From: Vibrio hannami
GTDB lineage: Bacteria; Pseudomonadota; Gammaproteobacteria; Enterobacterales; Vibrionaceae
Direction of reading: 5' to 3'
Length of the DNA stretch: 64,000 nucleotides
Assembly (NCBI RefSeq): GCF_029589055.1
Contig: NZ_JARQZP010000007.1
Coordinates: 930,001-994,000, forward strand
Part shown: positions 9,169 through 17,625 of the stretch, piece after piece
How the letters are laid out: every line of letters starts with the position of its first letter
Position numbering within the stretch: position 1 is the first letter of the stretch
Program-made: the position numbers and the translations under genes
Notes under the pieces: model-generated
The model's database searches: none
Told to the model about the DNA's origin: nothing
What the model saw: the letters and a program-made list of their open reading frames with translations, nothing else

Positions 9169-10842
9169 TTATGATTTTTCTTTAAATAACTTCCCGGTTA
9201 GCATGCTCTTAAAGTGCTCTGTTACCGTCGCGCCGGTAGTACATAGGTAAACGTGAGCAGCAATGAACAGCACCATTATATGGGACATCGCAACATGAAC
9301 CATAACGGAGAGTTCTTTACCGTTGTAGCCTAGTATCTCTTCAGGAAGCAGCTCGTTAAAGAACAGACCAATACCTGACAGTATCAGTAACGGGAAGGCA
9401 CCTAACACTATCGACAGATAACCAACCTGCTGCAACGGATTCAGACGTTTTTTCGGATCATGACCCGCTGGATTTTTCTCCCCTTTGTGAATACCTATTA
9501 GATAGTATTTAGCTTGCTTAATACTTGCACTTACAAAGTCTTTGCGAGGTAAATATTGCTTTATTTGGCCAGAAACCAACAAATACAATAGATAAAGTAC
9601 CCAAAGCGCAATTAACACCACCCCAAGAACATTATGGCTATATTGCGAGAACTCGAATGCGACAAGCGAGAAGTGCATTGATAGCCCTGTTAGAAGAAGA
9701 GTCACAAAAACAAGTACATTGCTGTTGTGCCATAGTCTAATGCCAATTGGGAACATTACCGTATCGGTTTTTTCAAGTTCAATTTTTGCTTTGCTTCCAA
9801 GTTTTCGCATACGTAAATGTAATGCTAGCAGCAGCGATATAGCGACAAGAGCGATACCGAACAGGGAGTCGATCCAGCCGATACGAGTCGCACCGATGAT
9901 ATAACGATCATCGAGTAACTTCTCGTTCAAGTATCCAAGTGGAGAGTCGGCTTTATTTGCTCTTTCTTCAATGGATTTCGCGTTGATCTTAATCAGCTCA
10001 CCATCATCAAACAGCCCTTTGTCCAGATTCGAAAATGCCTTATTTTCGTTTCTGTAACGATAGAGTGTTGATGTGATAGCAGTATCTTCGCTATGACACA
10101 GTTCACAATCAGACACCGCTTCTTCAGCTGGAGTGATGGTGTGAAGCTGGCTACCTTCACCAGCGCTATGACAATCTACACAACGTACAGCGTCAAAGTG
10201 CTTGTTTTTTTCTGGTAAAAACCAGTGGGCCATATCCTGATCCAACATTTTCTTGTCAGTCAGCTTTTCGTATCCTTTCAAGTCGTTATGACATGAAAAA
10301 CATGCTTCGTTGGCATCTTTGATACTACCCGCAATGTCTTCGGTTCTTTCTGGAAATTTGAACGAATGCGCATTGTGGCAAGCTTCACATTCAAACTCAT
10401 TACCAAACTCATTGATGATGGTTTTTGTGTGGTGACTTGACTTCAACTGCTCGTCAATTTCGTGGAAAGCGTTGCTATGACAGCTTTCACAACTTCTGCT
10501 GGCTGTTTCGCCTTCAAAACGGTGTGGAGCCTCGTCAAATGCTGCTTGATCTGCACCTTTGTGACAGTTTTGACAGCTTAATCCCTGGTGCACCGAGTCG
10601 TTGTAGTGAATAGTATCGACATGAAGATCGATATTTCTTCCCCGGTCGGTGACCCACTCTTTGTTAATGCTGTCACTGCTGTGGCAGGAAAGACATGATT
10701 CATTGTCTGCTTTAGCCTCACTCCTGAGTTGTTTGGCTTTCTCGTTGAAATCAGTCGAATCAACGGTGCTTGCCTGAACATTCAAGGTAGTTAGCAGTAC
10801 CAATAACACCATGCCAAATGCTTTATTCAATAATTTGAACAT
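9169..10842 (-). CDS. Heptaheme cytochrome c fused to a membrane cytochrome b domain
   Basis: A 557-residue protein with a signal peptide (about residues 1-24) and a periplasmic domain carrying seven CXXCH motifs (CLSCH, CQNCH, CESCH, CEACH, CFSCH, CVDCH, CELCH). One helix follows, then a four-helix cytochrome b domain of the formate dehydrogenase gamma / thiosulfate reductase type with candidate heme histidines in RLWHN, QYSHN, MSHIM and AAHVY. The architecture suggests oxidation of menaquinol in the membrane and electron delivery to periplasmic cytochromes. Last gene of a three-gene operon with the tetraheme cytochrome and flavoprotein; the route to the flavoprotein is inferred. Confidence 0.88.
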   Translation of the reverse strand: MFKLLNKAFGMVLLVLLTTLNVQASTVDSTDFNEKAKQLRSEAKADNESCLSCHSSDSINKEWVTDRGRNIDLHVDTIHYNDSVHQGLSCQNCHKGADQAAFDEAPHRFEGETASRSCESCHSNAFHEIDEQLKSSHHTKTIINEFGNEFECEACHNAHSFKFPERTEDIAGSIKDANEACFSCHNDLKGYEKLTDKKMLDQDMAHWFLPEKNKHFDAVRCVDCHSAGEGSQLHTITPAEEAVSDCELCHSEDTAITSTLYRYRNENKAFSNLDKGLFDDGELIKINAKSIEERANKADSPLGYLNEKLLDDRYIIGATRIGWIDSLFGIALVAISLLLALHLRMRKLGSKAKIELEKTDTVMFPIGIRLWHNSNVLVFVTLLLTGLSMHFSLVAFEFSQYSHNVLGVVLIALWVLYLLYLLVSGQIKQYLPRKDFVSASIKQAKYYLIGIHKGEKNPAGHDPKKRLNPLQQVGYLSIVLGAFPLLILSGIGLFFNELLPEEILGYNGKELSVMVHVAMSHIMVLFIAAHVYLCTTGATVTEHFKSMLTGKLFKEKS

Positions 10843-10860
10843 TGGTTACCTCTGGTGTTA

Positions 10861-11316
10861 TTAAGGTGTCTGGAAGCCAAACTGATGACAATCACTACAT
10901 ACAGATTTCGATTTACCATGCTCGATATGACATGAATCGCAAGGTAATTCGGTTTCCCAGTGTGGAGAATTGTGAGGGTTCGGATGCATCTCTTCGGTGA
11001 GTTTTGCTACATCTTCCGGGCTGCCATGGCAACTTGCGCAGTTTGAAGTATCCGCAGGTGTTACCGGTTCGTTTGAACCATGACATAAAGCGCAGCTCTG
11101 ACCATTTTGGTGCACTTTTTTATGATAACCCTTTACTGGCACTTTTCCGTAAATCTTGTCATCAAGAAAGTCGAGAATGGTTTGATGTATCGCGTTTTGT
11201 TCAAGGTTCTTGTCTGCTGTTGTTTCAGTTTTACCTTCAGCAAACGCATTGAATGCCAGACTCGTCGTAAGAACGAGAGCGAATAATGGCTTAAGTATAT
11301 TAAGTACGTTTTTCAT
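10861..11316 (-). CDS. Periplasmic tetraheme cytochrome c (flavocytochrome c heme subunit type)
   Basis: The ATG at 11316 gives a 151-residue protein with a Sec signal peptide ending near AFA-EG and four CXXCH motifs (CALCH, CASCH, CDSCH, CSDCH). Size and heme number match the N-terminal heme domain of Shewanella flavocytochrome c fumarate reductase. It starts about 25 nt after the flavoprotein stop, so the operon encodes as separate subunits what Shewanella fuses. The earlier ATG at 11367 would overlap the flavoprotein and put extra residues ahead of the signal peptide. Predicted role: pass electrons from the membrane cytochrome to the FAD subunit. Confidence 0.85.
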   Translation of the reverse strand: MKNVLNILKPLFALVLTTSLAFNAFAEGKTETTADKNLEQNAIHQTILDFLDDKIYGKVPVKGYHKKVHQNGQSCALCHGSNEPVTPADTSNCASCHGSPEDVAKLTEEMHPNPHNSPHWETELPCDSCHIEHGKSKSVCSDCHQFGFQTP

Positions 11317-11341
11317 TGTGAGTTGTCCCAATAGAAGAAGA

Positions 11342-12889
11342 TTAAACCGAATCATTAGCTGCAACACTGTTACCAGCGATACGGCCCATAACTAATCCGT
11401 CTGTTATTGCACAACTGCCCAATCGACTCGCACCGTGCGGACCACCCGTTACCTCACCAGCTGCATAGAGCCCTTCGATAGGTTCGAAAGTTTCAGAATG
11501 CAGTACCTGAGTTGTCACGTCGATTTGTACGCCACCCATAGTGTGGTGTACTTTCGGCCACGCTCTAACACCATAGAAAGGAGGTTCTATAATTGGTGTA
11601 GCTGTAGAGATAGGCTTACCAAACTCAACATCATCATTGTTCTTGACGTACTCGTTATAGTCACTGACAGACTTCAACAGTCTTTCTTCCGGAACCCGAT
11701 AGAACTTGGCGAGTTCTTCTAACGTGTCGAACTCATTAATCACTTTGTACTTAAGACCACGATCCAAGGTAGGGCACGCTTTTGCACCGACACTGTCAAC
11801 AAGAATGATTGGATAATCCGGTTCGCTGCCATTACCTGCGCTCTTAATGATCGCCGTCGCTCGTGTCTTACGGTCGGCTAGTTCATTTACAAAACGCTCA
11901 CCTGTAGCGCGTCCGACCATGATGCCGTAGCGGAAACCAGACTGAATATTGAACATGGAAGCGACACCAAATCCACCTTCATCAGGAGATGCCCATGGAC
12001 CAAGCTGAATTTGTCCCATCTGCACTGGTATTGCGCCGATTCGGAATGCAGCACGCATCGCTTCACCAGTTGCACCAAGCTGGTTGGTACTATCGATATC
12101 ACCACTCAAACGAGGATCTTGTGTTGCTCGGAAGTCTTTATCACGGCTGAAACCACCGGAAGCTAGAACAACGCCACGCTTCGCTTTGAAATGCTTGATA
12201 ATACCAGTTTCTTCATCAGGGAAACGGTAACCGTCTTGAACCTGAACACCGATGACGCGCTTATCATCATTGGTCACAAAATTCAGCATTTTGCATTCTG
12301 TGCGGATGACAACGCCTTCTTTGCGTGCAGTGCGAACAAGAGGACGGACGATACCAGAGCCAGAGGCGTTGTGAGTTAGATATGTTCTGGCAACGGAATG
12401 ACCACCTAGCCAGGAAAGTTTGGGTTTAAATTTCGCACCGCAATCAATCACAAAGTCGTAAGCGTCGCGCGAACCTTCTGCGATTGCTCTGGTCAGCTCT
12501 GCATGGTTGATTCCGCGTCCGGCTTTCATCATATCTTCAACCATCAGTTCGACACTGTCTTCAACACCTTCTTCTTTCTGTAGCTCACTGCCTGCAACAG
12601 CGAAGAGACCACCGTTAATGGTTGAGTTTCCGCCTGGTACGCGCATTTTTTCGATGATCATCACATCGAGTCCTTTGCGACGAGCCTCTATTGCAGCTGA
12701 CAGTGCAGCAAAGCCACTACCAATGACCAAAACATCAAATGTTTTGTCCCACTGGATATTATTTTGCTGAGTGATGGCGTTGGCACTGACACTGTTGCTA
12801 AACACCATGGTGGTTACTGCTGCTGCAGCGCTGCCCGTAAGGATCTTTCGCCGGGTCAGATCGGTAGGAGAGTTATTATCTTGACTCAT
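11342..12889 (-). CDS. Periplasmic FAD-dependent enoate reductase (fumarate reductase flavoprotein family), Tat-exported
   Basis: About 515 residues. The N terminus has a twin-arginine signal (TRRKIL, then an Ala-rich stretch ending SANA). The FAD-binding VLVIGSGFAALSAA is at about residues 53-65. Against Shewanella FccA, the proton-donor arginine (NELADR), the HTMGGV histidine and the HGASRLG arginine are kept. The QAHP histidine motif that binds the second fumarate carboxylate is replaced by QLGPW. This suggests a different unsaturated acid (urocanate-, acrylate- or cinnamate-like) as electron acceptor. GGAAG precedes the ATG at 12889; an ATG at 12904 is also in frame. Confidence 0.85.
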   Translation of the reverse strand: MSQDNNSPTDLTRRKILTGSAAAAVTTMVFSNSVSANAITQQNNIQWDKTFDVLVIGSGFAALSAAIEARRKGLDVMIIEKMRVPGGNSTINGGLFAVAGSELQKEEGVEDSVELMVEDMMKAGRGINHAELTRAIAEGSRDAYDFVIDCGAKFKPKLSWLGGHSVARTYLTHNASGSGIVRPLVRTARKEGVVIRTECKMLNFVTNDDKRVIGVQVQDGYRFPDEETGIIKHFKAKRGVVLASGGFSRDKDFRATQDPRLSGDIDSTNQLGATGEAMRAAFRIGAIPVQMGQIQLGPWASPDEGGFGVASMFNIQSGFRYGIMVGRATGERFVNELADRKTRATAIIKSAGNGSEPDYPIILVDSVGAKACPTLDRGLKYKVINEFDTLEELAKFYRVPEERLLKSVSDYNEYVKNNDDVEFGKPISTATPIIEPPFYGVRAWPKVHHTMGGVQIDVTTQVLHSETFEPIEGLYAAGEVTGGPHGASRLGSCAITDGLVMGRIAGNSVAANDSV

Positions 12890-13013
12890 TATTATTGCTT
12901 CCATTTTAACAAAAAACTAAGAACGAAAGCATCACGAGATAACAAGCTCATCATGGTTATTATTGCTGGTATATCGGATGATATCCCGTGACACTTCAAA
13001 GTATAAAATGCCG

Positions 13014-13041
13014 CTTTTAGCGTCAAAGATGACGCTAAAAG
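13014..13041 (-). other. Perfect hairpin in the flavoprotein operon leader
   Basis: CTTTTAGCGTC and GACGCTAAAAG are perfect 11-bp arms around a 6-bp loop. It lies about 125 bp before the flavoprotein start. Copy B has an unrelated hairpin in the same place (GCTAGGATT at 14121 with AATCCTTAGC near 14151). Confidence 0.6.
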
Positions 13042-13170
13042 TTGCTTATTTGTTACAAACGTGTCGACAAGTTACAAAGGTAACCATGATGGCCATGTGG
13101 GTATATTAATCTTATCTACTACTTTATGACTAATGACCATTTTTCATTTATAACATGCATTACGTGCATA

Positions 13171-13186
13171 TATGATCAAAATCACA
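13171..13186. promoter_or_regulatory. CRP/FNR-like box upstream of the flavoprotein operon
   Basis: TATGATCAAAATCACA fits a CRP site (TATGA-N6-TCACA, one mismatch) and also an FNR site (ATGAT-N4-ATCAC, one mismatch per half). It is in copy A only. An FNR role would suit anaerobic respiration; this is inference. Confidence 0.4.
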
Positions 13187-13236
13187 TACAGATCATGCAT
13201 GTAATCATTGTGTCCGCATAAGATGATAATAAGTAC

Positions 13237-14010
13237 TTAGGCCGCTTCTCTTTGGCGACTAACTTCCTGAGATGAATACAAAATCAGGTGATTGAGAAAT
13301 AGCTGAAACATATCTCCTAAAGATGAAATTTCCAGCTTGTTGTAGATGCTTTTTCTATGCGCTTTGACGGTAGCGATAGTGATACCAAGTTTGTTTGCGA
13401 TCTCTTTGTTATCCGTTCCCTGAATCACCAGTGATGCAATTTCTTGCTCTCGATTGGTTAGTACTCCAGATCCAAAAGTATCAAGCGATTGGTGGATGGT
13501 AGTTGCAAGCTGATTACCTCCGGAAACAGGTGTTGCCGCCCAAATATGAGGCCACAGCTTTCGACATAAAGTCTTTAGCTTCGCAAAGTGTGTTTGTAGA
13601 ATGAGCTTTTCTTTGGTTGAGAAAAAATCATCCAACCTACTTCTCCGGATAAATACCGTGATATGTCGGCGTGAGTCTAACTGCAAGTTTATCGCTATTT
13701 CATGTAGTCGCTCATAGTCTGCTTGAAATTGTTGCCTGTATTCTTCGTACTTGTGTTTGTCCTTTAGCACCTCTTCAATCTTATAAATGCCTTCAAGTTT
13801 TCGATGGGTAAAGCTTGCGTAGAAAGGGTCAAAAGCGTAAGAGCTGTTGAGAAGATTCAATAAAGGTTGACTGTGGTGATTCTCTAGTGAACTAAACAAA
13901 CAAATAGGATGACTTCCATTTTGGTAACCCAGAATAATAATTGAATCAAACTTGATTACTTTAGCGATAAGATTTACTAGATCAGTAGGAGAGGTGGTGT
14001 TTAAGTTCAT
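13237..14010 (-). CDS. LuxR-family transcriptional regulator
   Basis: About 257 residues. The C terminus is a LuxR/FixJ helix-turn-helix (TNREQEIASLVIQG, NKEIANKLGI, TVKAHRKSIYNKL). The first 170 residues match no domain I can name and lack an obvious receiver aspartate, so it may bind a ligand directly. GGAAG precedes the ATG at 14010; a possible upstream ATG is at 14025. It lies directly upstream of the flavoprotein operon in the same orientation, and its own upstream region is homologous to the operon's. That suggests one regulator controlling both itself and the operon. Confidence 0.85.
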   Translation of the reverse strand: MNLNTTSPTDLVNLIAKVIKFDSIIILGYQNGSHPICLFSSLENHHSQPLLNLLNSSYAFDPFYASFTHRKLEGIYKIEEVLKDKHKYEEYRQQFQADYERLHEIAINLQLDSRRHITVFIRRSRLDDFFSTKEKLILQTHFAKLKTLCRKLWPHIWAATPVSGGNQLATTIHQSLDTFGSGVLTNREQEIASLVIQGTDNKEIANKLGITIATVKAHRKSIYNKLEISSLGDMFQLFLNHLILYSSQEVSRQREAA

Positions 14011-14320
14011 TAATGCTTCTTCCATTTAGATTTAAATTAATTGAAAGCATCACGAGACGATTGGCACATCCGGTTATTATTCTGGTATTTCCGATGAAAT
14101 CTCATGACACTTTTTGTAAAGCTAGGATTGTGAACGCAGGAAAATGCTGGAATCCTTAGCAGTTGTGTATGTGTCGATAAGTTACAAAAAGTAACCAACT
14201 GTGGCCATGCGCTTATAGTATGTTCATCTACCCCTTTTGGCTAATGACCATTTATCATTCTATGTATGCGCGTGGTGCATTTATCATTGGTAATACATAC
14301 TTAAGATGCATGTCCTGCCC
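13983..14320. repeat. Duplicated upstream region, copy B (LuxR regulator)
   Basis: Diverged partner of 12861-13205, with the same blocks in the same order: GAAAGCATCACGAGA at 14043-14057, the GTTAC-N5-GTAAC inverted repeat within 14171-14196, and CTAATGACCATTT at 14241. Distances to the start codons agree within about 10 bp between copies. From 14321 to 14454 I see no gene. Confidence 0.75.
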
Positions 14321-14454
14321 GATACGGAAGGCATTCTTTCTAAAGTGAGTCTGAATCTGCTGGACAACTATATGTGACAGCATTTTATGTAAGTGAAGTT
14401 ATAAAGGTAGGGCAGACTCCACTTAATATCGGAATCAAATATATTAAACGGATC

Positions 14455-14482
14455 AAAAAAGGGAAGAGCAAAACCTCTTCCC
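14455..14482 (-). terminator. purC terminator
   Basis: On the minus strand GGGAAGAG pairs with CTCTTCCC across a six-base loop and is followed by six T residues, 33 nt beyond the purC stop. Confidence 0.88.
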
Positions 14483-14515
14483 TGATAAATAAGGCAAAAA
14501 GCCACTAGACCTTAA

Positions 14516-15619
14516 TTAGTCAATCAATGAGTACTCTTCTTTCAGAACTTTGATAATCTCGGCTTTTGGATTCTCACTAAGAACGATCTTCTTACCAGTA
14601 ATCTTCTCGGCAATGCCAATATAGGTGTCGGAAACCATCTGCATTGCTTCAAGTGGCAGTTCGTTGTTTCTGGCTAGTGCGCTTCTTTCGTCCATTCTGT
14701 CTTTGTTTAACAGGATGTCCGGATCAGGGAAGTGGTTGAGCAGGAACTGGCGGAAGCCTTCTTTTGAGTTCTCCACGATGTTGCCAGATTGATACTCTGT
14801 TTTATCCCAGATGCGTGATGAATCAGGAGTACCGACTTCATCCATATAAATAAGCTTCTCGTTTCCTTTTGAATCGGTCACATAACCAAACTCAAACTTG
14901 GTATCAACGAAAATCTGATCAATCTCTGAAAGCGCGTTACTAATAACGTTAAAGCCTTCTTTTAGTAGCTTCTCATATTGAGGAATATCTTCAGATTTAG
15001 AGAAGTTAAATGAAGCAAAGCTATCCTCGATATTCTTACGAGAGATATTTACGTCATCGGCTTCTGGTACACCCGGGATTCCTTTCAGAATACCCTTGGT
15101 AGAAGGAGTGATTAATAGTTCAGGCAGCTGCTTATCTTTTTCCAGACCTTCAGGTAATTCAATACCACAGAATTCGCGCTCACCTTTTTCGTAGGCGCGC
15201 CACATAGAACCGGTAATGTAGCCACGGCAGATTGCTTCGATCATCACTGGCTTGGCTTTTTGCACAATCCATACAAACGGATGCGGGATATCGAGGATAT
15301 GGCTATCAGCCAGGCCATTGTCTTTAAATAACTGGAACCAGTGATTAGAGATGGCATTTAGAGCTGCGCCTTTACCTGGTACGCCTTTCAGGCCATTTTC
15401 ACCCCGCCAAATGCAGTCAAACGCAGAAATGCGATCACTGATAACCATAATCGCCAGTGGTGCATCTTCTGCTACATCATAGCCCTTTTCTTTAATTAGT
15501 CGCTTACTGTCTTCTTCGGTAAGCCAGTACACTGAACGTACTTTTCCACTATGAACAGGCTTGTCTGTGCGAATAGGCAAGTCATCATTTACTGCTAGAA
15601 CTTGATCGGCGAGATTCAT
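14516..15619 (-). CDS. purC: Phosphoribosylaminoimidazole-succinocarboxamide synthase
   Basis: SAICAR synthase joins CAIR and aspartate using ATP in purine synthesis. The protein has 367 residues, the longer form typical of Vibrio (E. coli PurC is 237). Signatures include SGKVRSVY near the N terminus, VISDRISAFDC, EAICRGYITGSMW, and TKFEFGY followed by DEVGTPDSSR. AGGAA lies 7 nt before the ATG. It is a single-gene unit with its own terminator and an upstream PurR palindrome, so purine repression is likely. Confidence 0.95.
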   Translation of the reverse strand: MNLADQVLAVNDDLPIRTDKPVHSGKVRSVYWLTEEDSKRLIKEKGYDVAEDAPLAIMVISDRISAFDCIWRGENGLKGVPGKGAALNAISNHWFQLFKDNGLADSHILDIPHPFVWIVQKAKPVMIEAICRGYITGSMWRAYEKGEREFCGIELPEGLEKDKQLPELLITPSTKGILKGIPGVPEADDVNISRKNIEDSFASFNFSKSEDIPQYEKLLKEGFNVISNALSEIDQIFVDTKFEFGYVTDSKGNEKLIYMDEVGTPDSSRIWDKTEYQSGNIVENSKEGFRQFLLNHFPDPDILLNKDRMDERSALARNNELPLEAMQMVSDTYIGIAEKITGKKIVLSENPKAEIIKVLKEEYSLID

Positions 15620-15729
15620 CGAAAGATTCCTATTAATAATCTGAAAATAGGGTGTAGCTTAGGATATTTCCTGAGCATCCATTGAATGATGAGCGCATCA
15701 TACCAGAACTTTTCTAACCTTCCAGAGAA

Positions 15730-15747
15730 AAAGCAAACGTTTGCTTT
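15730..15747. promoter_or_regulatory. PurR operator of purC
   Basis: AAAGCAAACGTTTGCTTT is a perfect 18-bp palindrome with the PurR core GCAAACGTTTGC, about 110 bp upstream of purC. Confidence 0.88.
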
Positions 15748-15796
15748 GTTTGCTTTCTATTTCAACAGTTGGGTTCACTTTATGGGTATAAATAAA

Positions 15797-15840
15797 GAAA
15801 AAGGCTACAGACTCTAGGTCTACACGTCCTAGCTGTAGCC
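15797..15840 (-). terminator. sulA terminator
   Basis: GGCTACAG (15803-15810) pairs with CTGTAGCC (15833-15840), with extra inner pairing. On the minus strand it runs into a T-rich tract. It lies just beyond the sulA stop. Confidence 0.8.
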
Positions 15841-15862
15841 AAACATAAAGGCAGAGTATGAA

Positions 15863-16264
15863 TTAATGAATATGGGTTCTGTTTGCTGACATAAAAAAGA
15901 CTTCGCATCCAGATTCAGCAGCGCAGCTAAGAATGTTGGTTTTTGCTTGTTGGGAAAGATTATTGCTGGCAACGACAGCACTTGCTGTGCGAGCTTGAAT
16001 CGCCTTTAGCACAATTTCTTCTTCGGTTGAGCTTACAGAAGGCTTCATATGAATAACATTCTGGCAATTAACACCATGGGAAGTCAGCTCAGATTGTACA
16101 GGGCGAGGGCATTGGGAGGTAAACAGGACCCAAAGACGTTTGTGTGAAAGCGTCGCCAACTGATGATACATCCCTGCATCAACGTCAGAAGATTCGGAGT
16201 GGTTGCCCACAACAGGGCGATTAATATATGTGTGTAGCTGAGAATAGTTGTTTACCTGAAGCAT
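15863..16264 (-). CDS. sulA: SOS-induced cell division inhibitor SulA
   Basis: A 133-residue soluble protein of SulA-like composition, shorter than E. coli SulA (169). The stretch LATLSHKRLWVLFTSQCPRP recalls the family's W-[ILV] core region. Assignment is supported strongly by a near-ideal LexA box just upstream of the start. SulA blocks FtsZ polymerisation during DNA damage. It is a single-gene unit with its own terminator. Similarity in the C-terminal half is weak by eye, so the symbol rests on context plus the core motif. Confidence 0.8.
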   Translation of the reverse strand: MLQVNNYSQLHTYINRPVVGNHSESSDVDAGMYHQLATLSHKRLWVLFTSQCPRPVQSELTSHGVNCQNVIHMKPSVSSTEEEIVLKAIQARTASAVVASNNLSQQAKTNILSCAAESGCEVFFMSANRTHIH

Positions 16265-16283
16265 AATACTGTTTTCCTGTACA

Positions 16284-16303
16284 TACTGTATAAGTAAACA
16301 GTA
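16284..16303. promoter_or_regulatory. LexA (SOS) box
   Basis: TACTGT-N8-ACAGTA fits the LexA consensus CTGT-N8-ACAG with the flanking TA bases conserved on both sides. It lies 20 bp before sulA. Confidence 0.93.
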
Positions 16304-16393
16304 GTGTGTATTCAGACAGTTTGCAACTAGTAATTTGGCTGTATTTTGTTCGGTGTGATGTTGATCTGTACAAATGCGTTGATTTGCGGGTAT

Positions 16394-16418
16394 AAAAAGA
16401 GCCGCAACATGCGGCTCT
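16394..16418 (-). terminator. Terminator of the small zinc-ribbon gene
   Basis: AGAGCCGC and GCGGCTCT form a perfect 8-bp stem with a 5-nt loop, followed on the minus strand by five T residues. Confidence 0.85.
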
Positions 16419-16450
16419 AGGGGCTAATCCGTTAGAATTTATTCCGTTAG

Positions 16451-16630
16451 TCAGGCGTCATAGGCGTGTTTTCTTAGCACTAACTCATCTCTATTAAATA
16501 AGTTGACGTCGAATCTGGCCAGTTCCTGGCACTCTTCGCAAGAGTAATGATATCTCCCATCAACATAGTCATGGCGGATAAGTAAACTTTGTTTTTTACA
16601 CCAATCGCACGAGCCTTCGGTTTTATGCAT
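16451..16630 (-). CDS. Small zinc-ribbon-like protein, 59 residues
   Basis: AGGAGA lies just before the ATG at 16630. The product starts MHKTEGSCDWCKKQ and contains a second pair, SCEECQE, 23 residues after the first. Two CXXC motifs at that spacing suggest a zinc ribbon. A clean terminator follows the stop, so this is a complete small transcription unit. I do not recognise the family. A longer overlapping ORF in another frame (16480-16686) has neither an RBS nor motifs and is not the gene. Confidence 0.75.
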   Translation of the reverse strand: MHKTEGSCDWCKKQSLLIRHDYVDGRYHYSCEECQELARFDVNLFNRDELVLRKHAYDA

Positions 16631-16721
16631 ACATTCTCCTTCGGATAGTCTGCGCTTACGAGCGGCCGTATTATGACATAAATCAAAAGAAAAATGTTAA
16701 CAAAATGTAATTATATTTTGC

Positions 16722-17615
16722 TTATTTGTAACTGGTTACTATTTTCACTGCTGCGTTAAGGCGCTTCATTTCGTCTTCACTACCTCCGGCGTCTGGATGG
16801 TATACACGACTTAGCTTTTTATAACGTAGTTTTAGCGCTTTTTGATCCGGGACTCTATTTGGATTGAATCCTAATAATGAGCACGCAAGTGCATATGACT
16901 GATCTCTGCTTTGTGCCTGATTATTCCGCTGAAGCCTGGAAAGTTGTTCATGGGCTTTGTTTAGATGGGTTTGAAGGGAGCGAATCTTACGTCTGCTTTC
17001 TGTTAACTGTTTTTCGTAGTTACCTAGCTTGGTTTGTTTTTTTTGTCTGAAAAAACGACGAATACTAATCGCAAGAACCAGAGCAATCAGCACTGCAACA
17101 AATATAACTATATTTGAAGAAATTCTATGGTCATCAATGGTTGATGCAGTTGTCACACTTGCTCCGTCATGCAGTGCCTTATCAGCTGCCTCATCGAGTA
17201 GTGCGATAGAAGAAACTTGCTTTTGTCGTCTCTTATTGAATTGAGTTTCTAATACGCGCGCATAGCCTTCTTCAGCGTCAGGTAAACCTAACTCGTTGGC
17301 AAGTTCGTACCAGTTTTCAGCAAATATTAAACTATCGAGTGGGCGGTTGTTGAAATCTTCATATAGCTTACCAAACTCGGTTAGTGTCTGATCATTGCCA
17401 TTTTTTAACGCGCGAAGATACCAGTAATGAGCTAGCTTGATTTGATTGTCGCTGTAATATGAGCGGCCAAGTTCCAGTTGGGCCTGTGGATTGCCGGAAT
17501 TAGCCTCTTCAATCAGGTTTTCAGCGGGAGCCGAGTTAACGGCAAAAGATGCAGACAGAAGTATGGCAGAGATAATAGAATGATATTTCTTGTTCACTGC
17601 ATCCATGCACGACAT
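16722..17615 (-). CDS. Membrane-anchored J-domain protein with Sel1/TPR-like repeats
   Basis: The ATG at 17615 has AAGGA 7 nt upstream and gives a 297-residue protein: a Sec signal peptide (ISAILLSASFAVNSA), Sel1-like repeats (GNPQAQLELGRSYY, then LAHYWYLRALKNG), a transmembrane helix near residue 195 and a C-terminal J domain with HPD in VYHPDAGGSED. J domains recruit and stimulate DnaK. With a cleaved signal the Sel1 part would be periplasmic and the J domain cytoplasmic. In the raw sequence this frame runs on from DUF2786 without a stop, but the signal peptide shows it is a separate gene starting here. Confidence 0.8.
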   Translation of the reverse strand: MSCMDAVNKKYHSIISAILLSASFAVNSAPAENLIEEANSGNPQAQLELGRSYYSDNQIKLAHYWYLRALKNGNDQTLTEFGKLYEDFNNRPLDSLIFAENWYELANELGLPDAEEGYARVLETQFNKRRQKQVSSIALLDEAADKALHDGASVTTASTIDDHRISSNIVIFVAVLIALVLAISIRRFFRQKKQTKLGNYEKQLTESRRKIRSLQTHLNKAHEQLSRLQRNNQAQSRDQSYALACSLLGFNPNRVPDQKALKLRYKKLSRVYHPDAGGSEDEMKRLNAAVKIVTSYK

Positions 17616-17625
17616 TCGTGAATCC

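Larger units (their letters stand above)
12861..13205. repeat. Duplicated upstream region, copy A (flavoprotein operon)
   Basis: This stretch aligns colinearly with 13983-14320. Shared blocks are the start region (both proteins have SPTDL shortly after the start), GAAAGCATCACGAGA (12925-12939), GGTTATTATT, GTGTCGA-AAGTTACAAA plus GTAACC (13061-13085), GGCCATG and CTAATGACCATTT (13130 onward). Within it GTTAC-N4-GTAAC is an inverted repeat. The region contains the flavoprotein promoter. Confidence 0.75.

Noticed and set aside
16480..16686. A 68-residue ORF on the minus strand
   Set aside because: No RBS or motifs; it overlaps the better-supported zinc-ribbon gene in another frame.
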